The notes beneath the pieces were generated by a model. It was not told where the DNA came from. It saw only the letters and a program-made list of their open reading frames with translations, and did no database searches. DNA of 64,000 nt, taken from Alnus glutinosa (Eukaryota; Streptophyta; Magnoliopsida; Fagales; Betulaceae). The position numbers and the translations under genes were made by a program. Position 1 is the stretch's first letter. Every line of letters starts with the position of its first letter. The stretch lies in the NCBI RefSeq assembly GCF_958979055.1, contig NC_084888.1, positions 6,619,501-6,683,500 of the forward strand. Reading direction: 5' to 3'. Positions 1 to 12,310 of the stretch are shown piece after piece.

Positions 1-1640
1 AAATAAATATTGATCGATGGAATTTAATTCATAGGCCCTCATTTTATTAGTAATGAACTTATATTAGGTTTTGAATTTATTCCGGGGATACAAAAAAAAA
101 ATGTTTGTTCCGGGAAAATCTAAAGTGATAAAGGATTTTAATTAAACTAGCACGATGTTTAGATATTTAATTTATATTTAAAAATCAATAATAAGATTAA
201 GGTAATAAGAAATTAACAATGAAAAATAATAATAATGATAGTGTGATAGTAGTAAATAGTAATAATGGAATTAAAATAGTTAGAGTAATAAATGTTTTAA
301 GTGGTTAGAAATAAGTTAGCGTGATAATTAATGACATAAAAAAAATATTGGTTAGATAAGTTGTTACTAACTTACTAAATAAGAAGTGGGTCGGATGTAT
401 TAATTAAAAGAAGTGGTGTGGGGTTAACATGAAATAAATAAAATAAAGGAATAAATGAAATCGGGGCTGTTATGATATTAAGAGAAGGTTGGGGGTTAAG
501 AGAGAATTTTCAGAAATTAAAACTTGATGGCCAATTGAATAAATGATTTTAGTGTGTGAGTGGATAGATGCTACAAGCATGATGTCATCAATGTCATGAA
601 TAACAATTTATTCAGGGAAAAAGAAAACCCAAGAAGAAAAAGTACGAATTATGATGACTCGCTTACGTAAACATTGTGTCAGCTTCTTGATACATGTTTT
701 TTTTTCTTTTTTTCCTTTTTTCTTTTTTTTTTTTAAAAAAATTTAGGCCAACTTCGCTTTCACGGGTTACTTGATAATTTCCAATTAGATTTGATATTGT
801 AAAACTGCCAAATCCAATACTATTATTTTATTAGAAAAATAATAGTGGTTAACCAAAATGACAAATAAATGAAGGAAAATTTCATAAAAAAATGGGGCTT
901 TATCAACCCAACTTTTGACTTAAAGGAAATGAATTAAGCAACCAAAATTATATATATATATATATATATATTTTCAAGTTTACAGGTGGTGTCAAATATT
1001 GCTAGCCTCAATTTCTTTCCATTAAATAGTTGTTACACAATTACGTGTCCATTACGAAACGGAAAATAGGAAAAGGAATACAACTCCAAAATTTTGAAAA
1101 AATAAATAAATAAATCAAGAACTACCTTGTAAGCATCATGATACATGTTTTAATTATTTTTAGCCAACCTTCCTCTCACGGGCTACTTGATAATTTATAA
1201 TTATATTTGAAATTGGAAAACTGCCAAATCCAATACTATTTACTTTATTAAAAAAAGAATAGTGGTTTAGCAAAAATGGCAAATAAATTAAGGAAAATTT
1301 TCCCGGAATCATGTCAACTTTTGACTTATTGGAAAATAGGAAATGGTTTAAGCACCCATAGTTTGATTAATTCCTATCTTCGGGCCCGACAAAAGAAAAG
1401 TAGATTATGGAAGCATAGAATGACTTTTTGGACAAATTAGACTCAAAATTTAAAGGGAGATGTTATTTGATATTCTTTTAACTTTTTTTCAGTTTTTTTA
1501 TTTTTATTTTTTATATGACATTGTCAATTTACCTTTAAATCAATCTCAATTAAAAAAAGAAAAGAAAAGAAATCGATGGAGAACTGACAGTGCCATATTA
1601 ATGAAAAATAATAAGATAATACAAAGTAGCATTTCTCAAA
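1..1640. other. AT-rich intergenic DNA with a diverged direct duplication
   Basis: No gene is visible. The stretch is AT-rich with homopolymer runs (poly-T near 700-735) and a short (TA)n run at about 949-971. Two diverged copies of one segment lie at about 689-942 and 1139-1362. Both contain tacatgtttt, cacggg(t/c)tacttgataattt, aaactgccaaatccaatact and caacttttgactta in the same order. Confidence 0.6.
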
Positions 1641-1642
1641 TT

Positions 1643-1644
<2 letters not shown>

Positions 1645-1706
<62 letters not shown>
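1645..1706. repeat. (TA)n microsatellite, about 30 units
   Basis: An uninterrupted TA run directly abuts the 3' end of the minus-strand LINE. It probably grew from that element's A-rich tail, because the junction reads as a short A run followed by TA repeats on the minus strand. Short tyrosine/isoleucine-repeat reading frames across it are artefacts. Confidence 0.9.
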
Positions 1707-1708
<2 letters not shown>

Positions 1709-1762
1709 TGAACAAAGTAGCCAATCTTCATAGATGTAAACAAATTGATCCCAGAACAGGAT

Positions 1763-2347
1763 CTAGGGAGAGGAAATCTCCCTAAGTACAACAGGCAAAA
1801 TAAAATTAGGACAATCTTCAAGCCAAACAAAATCCATCTCCTTTGAAGAGGCTTCTTTCGCTAGTAGATGAGCAACATTGTTAGCATCTCTTCCCACATG
1901 AGAGATAGAAACTTGTCGTAGCCCTTGCATTTCCATAATTATTCCTTCCACAAAATGTCCAGCAACATCATGGTTGGGGCTTCTTGAATTCACATCATTT
2001 ACAACTTGTTTTACATCCCCTTCCAACATAATCTCATAAAATCCCACTTCTTTACAAAACACCACTGCCTCATAGGCTGCCATAGCCTCCGCTAACTTTG
2101 GAATAGCAACAACCTTCTTTGTGAGGGACTTTGCTCCAAGGACATTCCCTATAGAATCTCTCGCCACAACACCGATACCAATGCACTCCTTTGTAATATT
2201 TATTGAAACATCCCAATTAACCTTTATAAGTCCACTAGGAGGGGGGCACCAACCTGCTCGGGGCCTAAAAGGGTGCGGCATCAGATCCCCAGAAGAAAGA
2301 ATATCCTCCTTTTTGTTACATCTTTGATACTCCTCAAGATGAGCCAA
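1763..2347 (-). pseudogene. LINE RNase H domain (RVT_3 type)
   Basis: An open 194-codon stretch matches the plant-type RNase H found at the C-terminus of many plant LINE polyproteins. Visible landmarks are NWDVS near the start (first catalytic Asp), AEAMAAYEA (Glu), LEGDVKQVV (second Asp) and GRDANNVAHLLAKEA near the end. The acidic residues are kept although the polyprotein upstream is interrupted. It cleaves RNA in RNA-DNA hybrids during element copying. It belongs to the decayed LINE and is not a host gene. Confidence 0.85.
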
Positions 2348-2453
2348 AGCTTATGAGACAATGATATGTGGGTGAGTAAACAAAGATTCAAAAATGAACT
2401 TATTTCTCATTAGCCATATTCGCCTTACAATAATAGTCATTAAATTTAGATCT

Positions 2454-5186
2454 TCAGCCCTCAACCGGTCCATACAAAATTCCATAAATTGCATTATTTG
2501 TTTCGCCATTGAAAGCACATTTTTGGAAAATCATAGATCCACTACTCCACACATCTTGGGCAGTAGGGCAAGACCATAGGACATGTACAACCGTTTCCTC
2601 CTCTCTGCAGCAACAAGGACACACACTCTCCTCCATCATCTTCCTCTTTAACAGGTTACATTTCATTGGGAGAAGATCATTACAAGCACGCCACATGAAC
2701 ATTTTAACAGAATTTGGAACCTCAAATGCCCAAATAACCTTCCAAATTCTGTTCTCTAGAGACACACACGATGCACTTCCTTGACCCTGAGAATTACTAT
2801 CCATGCCCATATGATAAGCACTCTTCACCGAGAAAACCCCATCATTGGTACCCTGCCATACAAGTTTATCCGGAGGAAGAGAATAACACAAAGGCATAGA
2901 AGCAATTACCTTAGCCTCCTCTGGCATGAAAATAGAATTGATGAGCTGTATATTCCATGCGTGAGTTTCCTGATCAATAATGGCCGAGACTAGAGAATCT
3001 GCAGGAATGACCCTGGGAGGGGATTGTACTGAATAAGTGCTGGGTGTTGGTAACCACTTGTCCTGCCAAATTTTAACAATACTCTCATCACCAATTCTCC
3101 AAACCAAGCCATCATTAAGCAAATCCCTTGAAGATAACAAGCTTCTCCACACAAAAAAGAGGGCCTATTTCCCATATCAGCTGCCAAAAAAGAATTATGA
3201 GGGAAATATTTGGCCTTTAGCACCTGAGAAACAAGGGATTGTGGATCCTTCAAAATACGTCATCCCTGTTTAGCAAGCAGCGCCTTATTGAACATAATCA
3301 GATCACGAAAGCCAAGACCTCTCATAGCTTTTGACCTTCCCATCTTCTCACAACTCATCCAGTGCACCCTTGATTCATTTGCCATGTGCCCCCACCAAAA
3401 TCTTTGCATCATCCCTTCAAGATCCCTACATAAAGAAATAGGAAGAAGAAAAACATTCATGCTATATGTAGGGATTGTCTGCACCACTGCCTTGAGAAGG
3501 ATTTCTTTCCCTGCTTGAGACAGGAATTTGATCTTCCAATTATTGAGTCTTTGCTGCACTCGGTCTTTAATATTGTTAAAGGATTGAATCTTAGACTTCC
3601 CAATAAACAAAGGCAAGCCAAGATATTTATCAATCCGTTGAACCTTAGAAAAGCCCAATGAACTAAGAATCTCCTGTCTTTCAGCTTCACTAGTATTGCG
3701 GCTAAAAAGGATCGAAGTCTTTAGGAGATTTAGTTTTTGACCTGAACCAGCTTCGTAGACTTCTAGAATCCTCATTATGCGTCTCCATTCCACCGAATTA
3801 GCTTTGTAGAAAAGTAAGCTATCATCAGCAAATAATAAATGACTGAGCCGGGGACCATGAGGTGAAGTAGGTACCTCTGTAATAACACCCGTTTCCACTG
3901 CCTGGGAAATCAAAGAACTCAAAGCTTCAGTACAGATCATAAAAAGATAGGGTGAGATCGGGTCCCCTTGTCAAATCCCCCTCGAAGGTAAAATGTGGCC
4001 CACCGGTTGGCCATTAACCACCACAGAATAACAAACCGATCAGATACATGTCATAACTAGATGAATCCATCAGGCATCAAAGCCAAGTTTTGTCATCACA
4101 GCCTCCAAAAAAGCTCACTCCACCCGGTCATATGCCTTGCTCATATCCAGCTTCATCCCCATAAATCCAACCTTACTCCACATACGGGTCTGCATGGAAT
4201 GCATGATCTCATAGGCCACAATAATATTATCAGTAATTAAACGCCCAGGAATAAAAGTGCTCTGAGAAAGGGAAATAATTTATGGTAAAATCTCTTTAAG
4301 TCTATTGGCCAAAACTTTAGAAATTAGTTTGTAAATAACATTACATAAACTAATAGGTCTAAAGTTTGTAACACTACAAGGAGAATCAACTTTTGGAATC
4401 AAAGCAATGTTTATGACATTAATCTTGGGATCTAAAACACCAGTTTGAAAGAAATATAGAATGGCATTGCAAACCTCCATATGAATGGTGGCCCAGTTCT
4501 GTTGAAAAAACCCTGTTGTGAAGCCATCTGGACCCGGGGCTTTTAGGGCTACCATCTGGTTGAGAGCAATGCCAATATCTTCCATTGAAAAATCTGCTAG
4601 AAGTTTACTGTTCATAGCCCTCGTGACTTTACACTTTATAAATCTGGTGCTTTCCTCCACATCTAGGTTGCTTCCAGCTGTAAACAAAGTCTGAAAGTAG
4701 CGCACAAAAGCATCTTCAATTACCAACTGAGAGGAGCACTGTCGCCCATCTTGATCTAGTATACACTCCACCATATTCCTCTGATGTTTTTGACTTGTAC
4801 TAGCATGGAAGAATTTGGTATTTTTATCACCCGATTGCAACCAACTCTCCTTTGCCCTTTGTTTCCACTTTAAATCTTCTTGTTCAAGGAGATTTTGTAT
4901 ATCATCTTTAATCTGGATCTCCTTTTCAGCATCAAAATCGGCTTCCTGCATTTGAAGGAGCAGAAGTTCCCTCTTTCTTCGCAATTTTTTCCTCCACTTT
5001 CCCCCCATCCTTCTTAACCCATTTCTGGAGAGCACGTTGACAACAATTCAGATTATTCCTAACATTTCTCCAGGACGGTTCAACATTGTTTCGGACCCTC
5101 CAGACCTGCTTTACCAATTGGGGATAATCACGATGTTTTTCCCAGCTTGCCTCATATTTGAATTGCTTCCGCTTCCACCAAACCAT
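2454..5186 (-). pseudogene. LINE reverse transcriptase with zinc-binding RT tail
   Basis: The frame is split into at least three pieces. 5186-4280 holds the N-terminal RT with LKAPGPDGFTTGFFQ and FRPISLCNVIYKLISKVLA. 3940-3260 holds the active-site LLFADDSLLFYKAN, then LNLLKTSILFSRN and KYLGLPLFIGKSK. 3152-2454 holds the zf-RVT tail with FMWRACNDLLPMKCNL, a CPCCC cluster and VHVLWSCPTAQDVW. The segment between 4280 and 3940 still reads as MKLDMSKAYDRVE and QGDPISPYLF but contains stops. The catalytic FADD is intact. The copy cannot make a full RT from one frame. Confidence 0.9.
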
Positions 5187-5195
5187 ATCATTATT

Positions 5196-5890
5196 CTATG
5201 AGAAAAAAACTAGAAGAGGATTATGGTTAGACTTGGTTTGGGGCAGGACTTCCACAGAGACTACATCATAGATTCCACACCATTCATCGTTAGCCACTGC
5301 TCTATCCAACCTTTCCCTTGTAATACCATTACCCAATCTTCCATTACACCATGTATATTTTGGCCCAGTAAAACCCAAATCCAGCAAACGACAGTCATCC
5401 AACGCCTTTTGGAAAGAAACCATTTGCCCCCGAGGACGAACAGTGTTACTTGATTTTTCAGAATTAGAGACAATCTCGTTGAAATCGCCAATACAAAGCC
5501 ATGGATGAGGAGCTAAAGAAGCTAGGTGCCTAAGCAAACTCCATGACTACGGCCGCAATTGAACTTCAGGATGGCCATAAAAGCATGACAACTTCCACTT
5601 AACACCTCTATTAGGAACTTTAACCACATCATTTATATGACCACAACTAAAATTATGGATTTCAACCAAAGCCAAGGACTTCCACAGGAGGATTAAACCC
5701 CCACTTTTCCCACGACTATCCACAACAAACATGCTATCCATTCCAAGCTTCATAGGAAGAGAACATACCTTCTTCTTTGTCACTTTGGTTTCCATGAGAA
5801 AAACCAAAGAGGGCCTTTTATCCTTCACCATTTGGCGAAGGGATTGAACTGTCCGGGGGTTGCCAAGCCCCCGGCAGTTTCAACTGAGGA
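5196..5890 (-). pseudogene. LINE AP-like endonuclease domain
   Basis: Two frames cover the endonuclease/exonuclease/phosphatase fold. The N-terminal piece (5831-5547) has SLVFLMETKV, with its metal-binding Glu, and SGGLILLW. The C-terminal piece (5537-5196) has WLCIGDFNEIV, RERLDRAVAN and SNHNPLLV. The last motif is normally SDHxPL, so the catalytic Asp appears replaced by Asn. Just upstream, NCRGLGNPRTVQSLRQ is preceded by TGA where Trp is expected. This domain would nick target DNA during insertion. Confidence 0.85.
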
Positions 5891-5893
5891 CAA

Positions 5894-6586
5894 TCATTGA
5901 TCACGGCGGGGTTGTTCCACAGCCTCCGCCAAAATCCCCCCACCCGGATTGCTACGTTCTGCATATTTCCTTTCTTTGTTTGAGGCTCCACCTTCATTAA
6001 CCTCAGTAAACTTTCGCTTTCCATCTTGAGCTTCTTCCAAATCAGCAGTTTTTCCGACCGGAAAGTCTACCTTCAGCTCACTACCAGTCCGCTTCTTCCA
6101 ATCTTGTTGTCTTCTTTGATTAGAGTCATAAGAACGACCCCCACGAAACCTTCGAGAAGCTCCTTTTTGGAACTTTGAAACTGAACTTGAACCTTCCACT
6201 TTTCCAGATTGAGATAAGGCAGTCTGTAGCTTACGCGTGGCCTCCTGTTTTGAGCAGTTTGGTACAACAGATGGGAAATAAGATGAGGCCTTCGGATCCC
6301 AATCAAGCTGGACTTCATGCAGCCCATCTCCCACAGTCTGCCACTTCATCTGACCCACCTTTGAATCCCAATTTCCCACATACCGGGTTGGAGGCCCACC
6401 CACGTGGCCTTTCTTTAAGTCCTGACTCTTTTCCTGGACTTTCAAAATAAATTCACTAGACGGTAGATTAGCTACCCTGTCATTTTCCATAACCGTTCCT
6501 TCCAAATGACAATCACTCAAAGCCAAAATCCCTATTTTTTCACGCCCATTAACCTCCTTTCCCGTTTCATCTCCCTCAGACTCCAC
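5894..6586 (-). pseudogene. LINE inter-domain linker (ORF1/ORF2 junction)
   Basis: A 230-codon open frame lies directly upstream of the endonuclease in the same orientation. It is hydrophilic and low in complexity, with arginine/glycine-rich SRRFRGGRSYD and a basic QRRQQDWKKR. No zinc knuckle or DUF4283 motif was found. By position it matches the poorly conserved linker of plant LINE polyproteins. No function is assigned. Confidence 0.5.
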
Positions 6587-6650
6587 AATCCCTAAATACT
6601 TAAATAAGCAAACATAAATTAATTCTCACTCCATCGATGCCCGAATTTTC

Positions 6651-8912
6651 AAATTGGTTTTCCTCCACATTTTTTTTTTTTTGGACGACAAAAGTGGACT
6701 TAAGAACAAAGTATTTGAGTAGGACTTTTCACATGCAAAACTCGGCAATAAAAAGGCTCTATTCTCTCTCCTGCCTCCCATAAGCAAATCTCCCCTAACT
6801 GTCGATGAGGAGGGAGTGAAACCCCCTTCACCCTTATCCCCATTTTCCTTCTCTCCCCCTTACCTTTCCCGCCTCTTCTGAAACTCCAATTATCTTTGCG
6901 AAGGTCTCACATGCATTCTTAAAAACTCTAACAGCCTCCATGAAAGCCCTAGCTACATCCTTGAATGCCTTATCAGCCTCCTTGAAAGCCTTATCTCGGT
7001 TTATTTACTCTGTCAGCTTTGATTTCAACTTCCTCATGCCGTCCACAACCTCAATTCTACCACCTTTTTAAAACTCTTGGATTTGATTTTTTTCAAAATC
7101 ATATCTGTCAACTTCAAGAAGCATCACCGCCACACCCGTCATTCCATCGTGATCTATGCTCTCTCAATTTTGCTCTGCCATCAGTTGTGCCATTGTTCAG
7201 TCAACACGCGTCGTTGCGTGAATTGCCCTACTCCATGCGTGGCGGCTCTCGCTGCCATCGACTTCCCGTGGTGGTTCCCTCTCTCCTGGCAACCATTGCC
7301 GACAAGTGGCTTTCACGCGCCTGCACTCTCCACCCTCCTCCATCACGCTAGCTACTGGTGTTCTGTTCCATGATTTTATTTACTTTTCCTAGTTTACTTC
7401 AGGTTGTTCAAGCCATCTCCAGTATAGGCTTCGTTTAAACTCTCATCAATGTCTTCTTTGCTATGGCGGTTCACCTTTAGCTCTTTTGGCGCCTCTCGGC
7501 TGCGCCATTTATGGTGCGCCTTGCCAAACCGTCTTAATTGAGATCACTTTTCTTAGTATTAGTGCCAATAATATATAGAGTTGGATCATCCATTTGATGC
7601 ATTCTCTTTTATTTTTTGTTTACTTGCACTTTTGAGATTAATTCAAAACTCTTTGCCCGGCATATGTTTTTATTTGTTGACATACAAAAAAAGAAAAAAA
7701 AGAAAAAAGAAAAAGTATTTGAAGTCGCTGACGTTGAGTTAGAAAGCTCCAAGAGTGTTGTGACATCTCTATAGCAAGTTGGACCTATGTTGACACTCAC
7801 ACACAACCTGTCCATTGTTGCTGGTTTCTCTATCACGGCAAGAGATGAAACTTAGTGGGCTTTTATCCCTAAGCTCCATTACCGCCTCTCCATGCCCACA
7901 TTTTTTTCCCATTGCATAAAATTTGTTGGTATGCATGAGTCGAATTTAAGTTAATTGTTTTTTTTAAAAAAAAAAAAATTGGATTGGAAATTTTTTATTT
8001 TATTTTAACTCTAATAATCCAATTGTTTCTTCTATTTTCCTGAGCTCTAATCAGAATAGTTGGCCCCAATATATCTGGCTTTAGCGAAGTCGACCCCTTC
8101 CAAGCACTTTCCCAACACATTCCAACTTGCTATTAATAATAATAGAAACGACAATAGCAATACTCTAGATGATTTAACTATCTTAGAATAAATTCTGTTT
8201 GGATATGTTGTTGTCGGGAGTTCATCCTCTCTTTGTTTTTGTTCTCATGTAACCCTCTTTCTATTCTTGAATAGACAAAAAAAAAAAAAAAAAAAAAAAA
8301 GGTCCCAATTTAGATGAAAACAAATTTGATCACTCAATCTATCGCATTATTTGCAATGTTTCTCTAATCTTTTAATTAGATTAACGTGCCCTAGACTCAC
8401 GGTTTGATTATGGGTTACAAGATGACCTGCCATATGTTAGTTTTTTTTAATGTCGTGACTAGTTAGGTCTGGTTGATTTTGTCAAAAAAATTTGCCTTTT
8501 TTTATAAAGGTTTTTAGGAGTATTTTTACCTTTATATTACAATTATTTTGATAAAATCGATATGGAAATTAACTAAATTAACAAAAATAATTATAAATTA
8601 AATGATAATTTAAGGGGAGTTTTTGTATGGTTGAATACAAATATTAAGAGATATATAAGGAAAGGCTTAAGAGTGAAAGAGTGTAAGGTCCCATCGAAGG
8701 GTCACCCAAAACTGAAGCCCACCAGAACATAAAAACGAAAAATAAATGCTCCTCTAGTGGTCTCTCTCACTTCCCCAAACCTAAAAGAATTAAATGCAGC
8801 AGCTGGACTACTCACCCACCCTCCCTTCCCAAAAAAAAATCTCCCCTCCCTAACCCTCCCCTCTCCCCCCACACATGGCTAAATCTCCTCCTCCTCTTCC
8901 CCTCCTGTCCCA
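6651..8912. other. Intergenic DNA with retroelement-like tails; no gene recognised
   Basis: A poly-T run (about 6670-6682) followed by gacttaagaacaaagtattt resembles the tail end of another minus-strand LINE-type insertion. A poly-A run at about 8278-8300, preceded by ctattcttgaatagac, resembles the 3' tail of a plus-strand retroposed sequence. Short frames near 7019-7373 show no recognisable domain. The last 270 bases (about 8640-8912) are probably the ATL promoter and 5' UTR, with a C-rich leader just before the start codon. Confidence 0.4.
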
Positions 8913-9500
8913 ATGTCCACCCCACCCCAAAGTAGCACCGGCTACCTCACCAACCTCGGCCTCGGCTACGCCATCGCCGTCGCCCTCGGCTTCCTCGTCC
9001 TCCTCTCCACCGTTCTCCTCGCCTCCTATCTCTGCTGCCGCTCCCACCGCTCGCCCAATGCCCCCAACAACAACCACCACAGAAGCGGCGGCGGAAACAA
9101 CAACAACCCCAATGACGGTATCATCCTACCCCGCATAATCTTCGTGGCCGAGGACGACGAGGACGAGGAGCAATTGCGCGATGAAAACGTCGCCGTTGGG
9201 CTCGACCAGAGCGTCATCAACTCGTACCCCAAGTTCCCATACTTTCGAAAGGATGGGAACACGGGAAGCAATAGCACGACGTGCTCGATCTGCTTGTGCG
9301 AGTACAAGGAGTCGGAGATGTTGAGGATGATGCCAGAGTGCCGGCACTACTTCCACATGTTCTGCCTCGACGCCTGGCTGAAACTGAACGGGTCGTGCCC
9401 GGTTTGCAGGAACTCGCCGCTGCCGACCCCGCTGTCCACGCCGCTCTCGGAGGTCGTTCCGCTCTCGCAGTACGCCGCGGATCGGAGGCGGAGGAGGTGA
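8913..9500 (+). CDS. ATL67: ATL67-like RING-H2 finger E3 ubiquitin ligase
   Basis: This intronless 195-aa protein has the ATL family layout. A hydrophobic membrane anchor lies at residues 15-41 (AIAVALGFLVLLSTVLLASY), followed by an Asn/Gly-rich spacer and the stretch PRIIFVAEDDEDEE. The GLD-type motif GLDQSVINSYPKF is at 97-109, and the RING-H2 domain at 124-165 has C124, C127, C143, H145, H148, C151, C162 and C165. The C-terminus PLSEVVPLSQYAADRRRRR is typical of Arabidopsis ATL67 as I recall it. ATL proteins transfer ubiquitin from an E2 to substrates at membranes; the substrate here is unknown. I chose the ATG at 8913 because it begins MSTPPQ just before the conserved GYLTNLGLGY. A longer-upstream frame at 8875 is out of frame. 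Confidence 0.93.
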   Translation: MSTPPQSSTGYLTNLGLGYAIAVALGFLVLLSTVLLASYLCCRSHRSPNAPNNNHHRSGGGNNNNPNDGIILPRIIFVAEDDEDEEQLRDENVAVGLDQSVINSYPKFPYFRKDGNTGSNSTTCSICLCEYKESEMLRMMPECRHYFHMFCLDAWLKLNGSCPVCRNSPLPTPLSTPLSEVVPLSQYAADRRRRR

Positions 9501-9541
9501 TAAGATTTGTGGGTTTTCCTTTCTTCTTTTTGGGTTTTGGG

Positions 9542-9546
<5 letters not shown>

Positions 9547-9576
<30 letters not shown>
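9547..9576. repeat. (TC)n microsatellite in the ATL 3' UTR
   Basis: An uninterrupted TC run lies about 47 bases after the ATL stop codon, within the likely 3' UTR. Confidence 0.85.
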
Positions 9577-9579
<3 letters not shown>

Positions 9580-12310
9580 CTTGGGTGGTGGGTGGTTTGG
9601 GGTTTTGCCGTTTGGTGTGTTTGTTTTTTGGTTGCCATGGGAAAAATGTATATTTTTGGATAGGTAGGTATTGGGGTTTGTGTTTTACTGAATTATGGTT
9701 TGTGTTTGATGAAATTAGAGCAGAGAGAGTATCTTCATCTTATGAAACAGATTACAGATGGGTGTTGATCTTTCACATATATTGAATTCTGGAATTAATC
9801 ATTTTTGCCAAATGCATGGGATGTACAGATGCATCACCTGCTTGATTCTCAGTCTGTTCCAATTGGTTTGCATTGGTTTAGTGCTTTGCAATCCTTGAAT
9901 GGAAATTCTTGCACTTTTGTGTATATTTCTAAATTTCGTTCTGTTTATTTTTTCTCCTTTTTCTAATTCTACCTTCTTTCAGTGTGATATCTGGTCATGC
10001 ACAAATCGACACAGTAATTCCAGTATTCCAATTCACCGGAAGTCGTTCATTTTTATTTTCTGTTGGGAAATACTATTCCTTTTTAGTTCATTTACGTTGT
10101 ATTTGCAACAGGATTTTGCAGTTTTCGCAGCAGAAAACGACTAATCTTTAATGTAACAGTTATATTATAGAGGGAGGATCCTGTTACTTAATTTATTCAC
10201 GTATTTTGTTAAACTCTTTATTTTCTTTTCTGTTCTCAAATCCAAAGCATTAACAAGCTTTCAAAACATAAAACAAATACAGCAAACACTTTTCAAAATA
10301 TAAAACCAATTTTACTTTCAGGTAACATAATACTTTTTTTTTTCTTTTTTCTTTTTTTTTTTTTGGGGGGGAAAACTTTACTTACAATGTACCAAATTTT
10401 CACTATTTTCTATTAGGAATCCTCTGTTAGAATTTTTCGTTAAATCTTATCAAAATTTTTAAAATATTCATGTGTTTATATTTTTTTAAAAAAAATATTA
10501 TAAAAAGTTTTAAAGATTTAGGCATAGGTATTTCTACAAATTTCGTTAAATTCAAACCAACACCAAAATCTTAGCAATTTTTTTAAAAAAATAAAAATAA
10601 AAAAATTGATGGGTATTTTAAAAATTTTGATAGGATTTAATTAGAAAATCCTATCGGATGACCTTTAATTAAGACTTTTCAAAAAATGGATACCCTAAAT
10701 TAAGACGTTTTGAAGTTAAGATATATTCTTTCAAAAATGGTGAAAGTTCGGTACCCTTAAGTGAAATTTTTTCTACTTTTTTTAAAACAAAAACAAAATA
10801 CAATTTTCAAAATACATTAACAAATAGAGTCATGCTCAAAAGCATTTTTTTAAATGCATGCAAGCATACTATGCTCTTTTAAATTTTAATTCATCAAACA
10901 AAAAAAAAAAGCTCTTTTAAATTTTTAATACTATTAAAAATGCCCGTAAAAATTACATTTTTTAAGGGACAAAGAATATTCTTGACTACGTTTATTAATA
11001 TGTTTTAGAGGTGTTTTTGGTTTAAATATATATATTTTTTTAATATGAGATAATGGTGAAAGGATTTTTTTTATTTTTTATAATGTTTTATATTTTGAGT
11101 TGTTTGTTAATATTTTTATTTTGATAATAGAAAGCCAAAAGGCAGAAAACTAAAATTTTAACAAAGCCTTGAATTGGTCAAAATATGGAGGCATCAAGAA
11201 AGTAATTGGAAGTTAGAACATTCATATTGGGCAAGCCAAAATAGCCAAAAGATTATTTTGGGTGGCCCCTAGTAAAAAATAGCAGAAAAATCTCATAAAA
11301 AAATCAATTGATTCTCTTTAATAGTAAAAATAGATAAATAATATATATTTTTTAAAATAAAATAGTAAAAGTGTGATAGCAAAAATTATTATTTAACTAA
11401 ATATTTGTTAAGCCGAATGCGAAGTTAATTGATTCTGGCGTCTGGCAGTCACATACAGACTTTTGAGCACCGGACCATTTGAAATACCTTGAGGGGCAAT
11501 ACTTGTGGGAAATATGGTGTTAAGGAATTCAATCAGTTAAACACGTCCTTCTTCGAAGTGACCAGTAATTGCAATAGAGATGACACATTTTATAGTGAAA
11601 AATTTCTTTTGTTGCATTAATTATTTAATTATGTAAATTTATTATTTAAAAACGTCCATACCTGTAAAATCTTTCATTGACCATGAAAAAGGCTTCTCCC
11701 TATTTCTATTCCAGGAGAAAAGCTGCGATTGCTTTAATGGTGCTTGCCCAAAACTAAATTATGATCAGGCCTCTAGATTTGTATCGGCCGGCCAGAGTAA
11801 TGTAAAATATTGGGAGGTTTGACTAGTTATCTTGAAGGACTACAAACTTAGAATTGGAAGTAAGATTTACGAAAAAAGAATTTCAAATAAACTACTGCAA
11901 GTGCTACTAAAATCCTCCCAAAATAATAAGAAAATAAAATTAATTAGTAGACTCTGATCTCAATATCCTCCATTACCCATTTCTTCAGCAACACTTAAAT
12001 ATCTATAATATATATTACTTGAGTCAAGATCAATCCCCTCCCCCACCTGTTTTTTTTCATTCCAGCCAAAGCTTTCAGCTTTCATCTCTCAGGTACATGC
12101 CATTTTGCCCATTTCACAGTATTTATTGCTGTAAAGATCATTTGAATTTCCATAAATCCGCATGTTAAATCATCTTGTTCCCAGAAATTGATATTCTTAG
12201 ATGAGTTCTCCACGAAATTCATGATTTGTTAGAGTAGCTCTAGAACTGTGGCTGTTCTTTCTGCTGAAGCGAACCTCAGAATTTTCAAATTCTGTCTTGG
12301 AAGGACAGAG
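9577..12310. other. Intergenic DNA; one probable foldback element, no gene
   Basis: The first 600 bases are probably the remaining ATL 3' UTR and flank. At about 10367-10775 the two sides are loosely complementary: aactttacttacaatgtacc on the left, and cggtacccttaagtgaaa on the right, which is complementary to the left arm. Both also carry the aaaattttgataggattt / aaatcttatcaaaattttt pair, so an old foldback MITE is likely. The rest is AT-rich without coding signal. The last 250 bases are the promoter and 5' leader of the methyltransferase gene. Confidence 0.45.

Larger units (their letters stand above)
1707..6650 (-). mobile_element. Decayed plant LINE (L1-like non-LTR retrotransposon)
   Basis: Read on the minus strand the parts come in the standard plant LINE order: a basic, hydrophilic linker (about 6586-5894), an AP-type endonuclease (about 5880-5196), reverse transcriptase (about 5186-3260), a zinc-binding RT tail (3152-2454) and a C-terminal RNase H (2347-1763), then the 3' end against the TA repeat. 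The N-terminal nucleic-acid-binding part of ORF1 is not seen, so the copy looks 5'-truncated. Several in-frame stops and frame shifts break it, for example TGA in place of the Arg codon before QGDPISPY and in place of Trp in the SWNCRGLGNPR motif. CpG decay explains the first of these. No clear target-site duplication was found. Confidence 0.9.

Noticed and set aside
1524-1830. Reading frames rich in Tyr-Ile repeats
   Set aside because: Products of the (TA)n microsatellite.
9126-9667. Frames of 128-170 codons antisense or shifted to the ATL gene
   Set aside because: Shadows of the real RING-H2 gene caused by its high GC content.
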